Made by a program: the position numbers and the translations under genes
Assembly: GCF_001458775.1 (NCBI RefSeq)
Contig: NZ_CZPZ01000014.1
Coordinates: 1 to 64,000 of the forward strand
DNA: 64,000 nt
Direction of reading: 5' to 3'
From: Candidatus Nitrospira nitrificans
GTDB taxonomy: Bacteria > Nitrospirota > Nitrospiria > Nitrospirales > Nitrospiraceae
In this document: positions 63,424 to 64,000 of the stretch, in pieces
How positions within the stretch are numbered: the first letter of the stretch is position 1
Layout: each line of letters opens with the position of its first letter
Notes under the pieces: model-generated
The model's input: the letters and a program-made list of their open reading frames with translations, nothing else
Told to the model about the DNA's origin: nothing
The model's database searches: none

Positions 63424-64000
63424 CTAAGGCGCGGCCTTGATAAGATGGGCATAGCGGTCGGCAGAGCCGGGCGTCCAGGGTTTGCCAACGAAACGATAGT
63501 TCATGCGTGGGAAATAGCCGTAGCGTTGGCCCAGCTCACCACTCAAGAGGGTCATCCGTTCGACGACACGCGCGTTGGCCAACTTGCCGGCGTCGATGAA
63601 ACGGAATGGCATCGATTCGACGATGCTGAGAAACGTCTGCTTGGCGGCTAGGTCATCGCCGACGACGAACACGTCGCTCACGGTTCCGTCAAACCGTGGC
63701 TCATCAAAGACCTCCCACCACACGTTCTTGAATGCCCCGACGATCCGGGTTTCAGGAAAGTGCCGCTGGAGTTCTTCCGCCCCGCTGGTATCCCAAGGCA
63801 GAATGAAATCCGAATAGTCGTCGTTGAACGGATTCGTAATATCGATGAAGATCTTGTCAGCCAAGGCCTGCCGATAAGGCTGCAGTGTTGTCACTATTCC
63901 ATCCATGAGAAACATGGCGGGGAGGACAAACTCCGCTTGAATCGCCTGCTCATAGGTTCCCGGTGTAATGCCTAAGATGTTCAGCCCCTCGGCAATCCGT
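63424..64000 (-). CDS. NADPH-dependent F420 reductase-like protein, partial (5' end beyond window)
   Basis: The frame is open from the window edge: RIAEGLNILGITPGTYEQAI, then AEFVLPAMFLMDG, IFIDITNPFNDDYSDFILPW, GAEELQRHFPETRIVGAFKN and DVFVVGDDLAAKQTFLSIVE. These match the NAD(P)-binding F420-oxidoreductase family, whose N-terminal nucleotide-binding motif would be outside the window. Internal ATGs near 63915 are not the start. As the first gene of the operon with RidA and the LLM oxidoreductase, it may supply reduced cofactor; this is inference. Confidence 0.8.
   Translation of the reverse strand, partial: RIAEGLNILGITPGTYEQAIQAEFVLPAMFLMDGIVTTLQPYRQALADKIFIDITNPFNDDYSDFILPWDTSGAEELQRHFPETRIVGAFKNVWWEVFDEPRFDGTVSDVFVVGDDLAAKQTFLSIVESMPFRFIDAGKLANARVVERMTLLSGELGQRYGYFPRMNYRFVGKPWTPGSADRYAHLIKAAP

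Overview
The window reads as a chromosomal segment of a Gram-negative bacterium, most likely a Nitrospira-type member of the Nitrospirota. This placement is inferred from gene families and moderately high GC, not from a marker gene. Support comes from BamD, TolC and bactofilin genes (two-membrane cell) and from small PilZ-like and zinc-ribbon proteins and CAGGATG-ended intergenic hairpin repeats that I associate with Nitrospira. I see no rRNA, tRNA or CRISPR array.

Layout. 1-1420 is an IS256-family element that has cut the 5' end off a small gene (1417-1848). 1863-4381 holds a ferredoxin/MBL-fold protein and a multi-pass transporter. 4381-6165 has a hairpin repeat, a decayed toxin-antitoxin pair and a HATPase/STAS-like regulator split by a frameshift in an 8-base homopolymer. 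6285-11130 carries small housekeeping and stress genes (DUF488, TfoX-like, methyltransferase, lipoprotein, DUF1059, two paralogous mini membrane proteins, DNA polymerase IV). 11525-13910 is a PilZ-like gene followed by a gene graveyard: a perfect 23-bp palindrome, a broken acyltransferase-SGNH gene and a PAS remnant. 13951-16154 has a sodium:solute symporter, a CheY-like regulator and a zinc-ribbon protein.

The most interesting block is 16485-35035. A tight operon (TolC lipoprotein, HlyD adaptor, membrane-anchored HlyD, and a fusion of a PqqD-like N-terminus, M50 site-2 protease and HlyD) is followed by two large repeat proteins of 1077 and about 2987 residues. These share an LEPRxMFDAA-type N-terminal motif, a DUF4347 domain with His154 and Cys198 at identical positions, cadherin-like repeats and a C-terminal transmembrane helix. 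Both are preceded by a duplicated leader of about 117 bp. No ABC ATPase is present. I propose a dedicated export and surface-release system in which the M50 protease acts on the C-terminal anchors of the repeat proteins.

35217-39323 has cell-envelope genes (PBP1B-like enzyme, bactofilin, AI-2E family permease). 39449-44068 (minus) is a signalling operon: response regulator, Rossmann-histidine kinase, large sensor kinase and a haem-binding DUF3365 protein. 44320-44892 is a BolA/monothiol glutaredoxin pair. 45085-49708 includes a cyclase-family lipoprotein, a nucleotidyltransferase pair resembling a toxin-antitoxin module, an IS630-family element and a DUF4344 metallopeptidase. 49715-53871 (minus) has an indoleamine 2,3-dioxygenase-like protein and the methyl-cycle genes ahcY and metK. 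54186-57715 has a TlpA/CcdA thiol-redox pair, bamD and fabH. 57786-60352 is a PhoR/PhoB-like two-component pair. The end holds an O-methyltransferase and a minus-strand cluster of an LLM oxidoreductase (two frameshifts), a RidA-family protein and an F420-reductase-like gene that runs off the window.

Several reading frames are broken at short homopolymers (near 5598, 61994 and 62372). These could be residual sequencing indels, whereas the breaks at 4618-5058 and 12303-13908 include in-frame stops and look like true decay.
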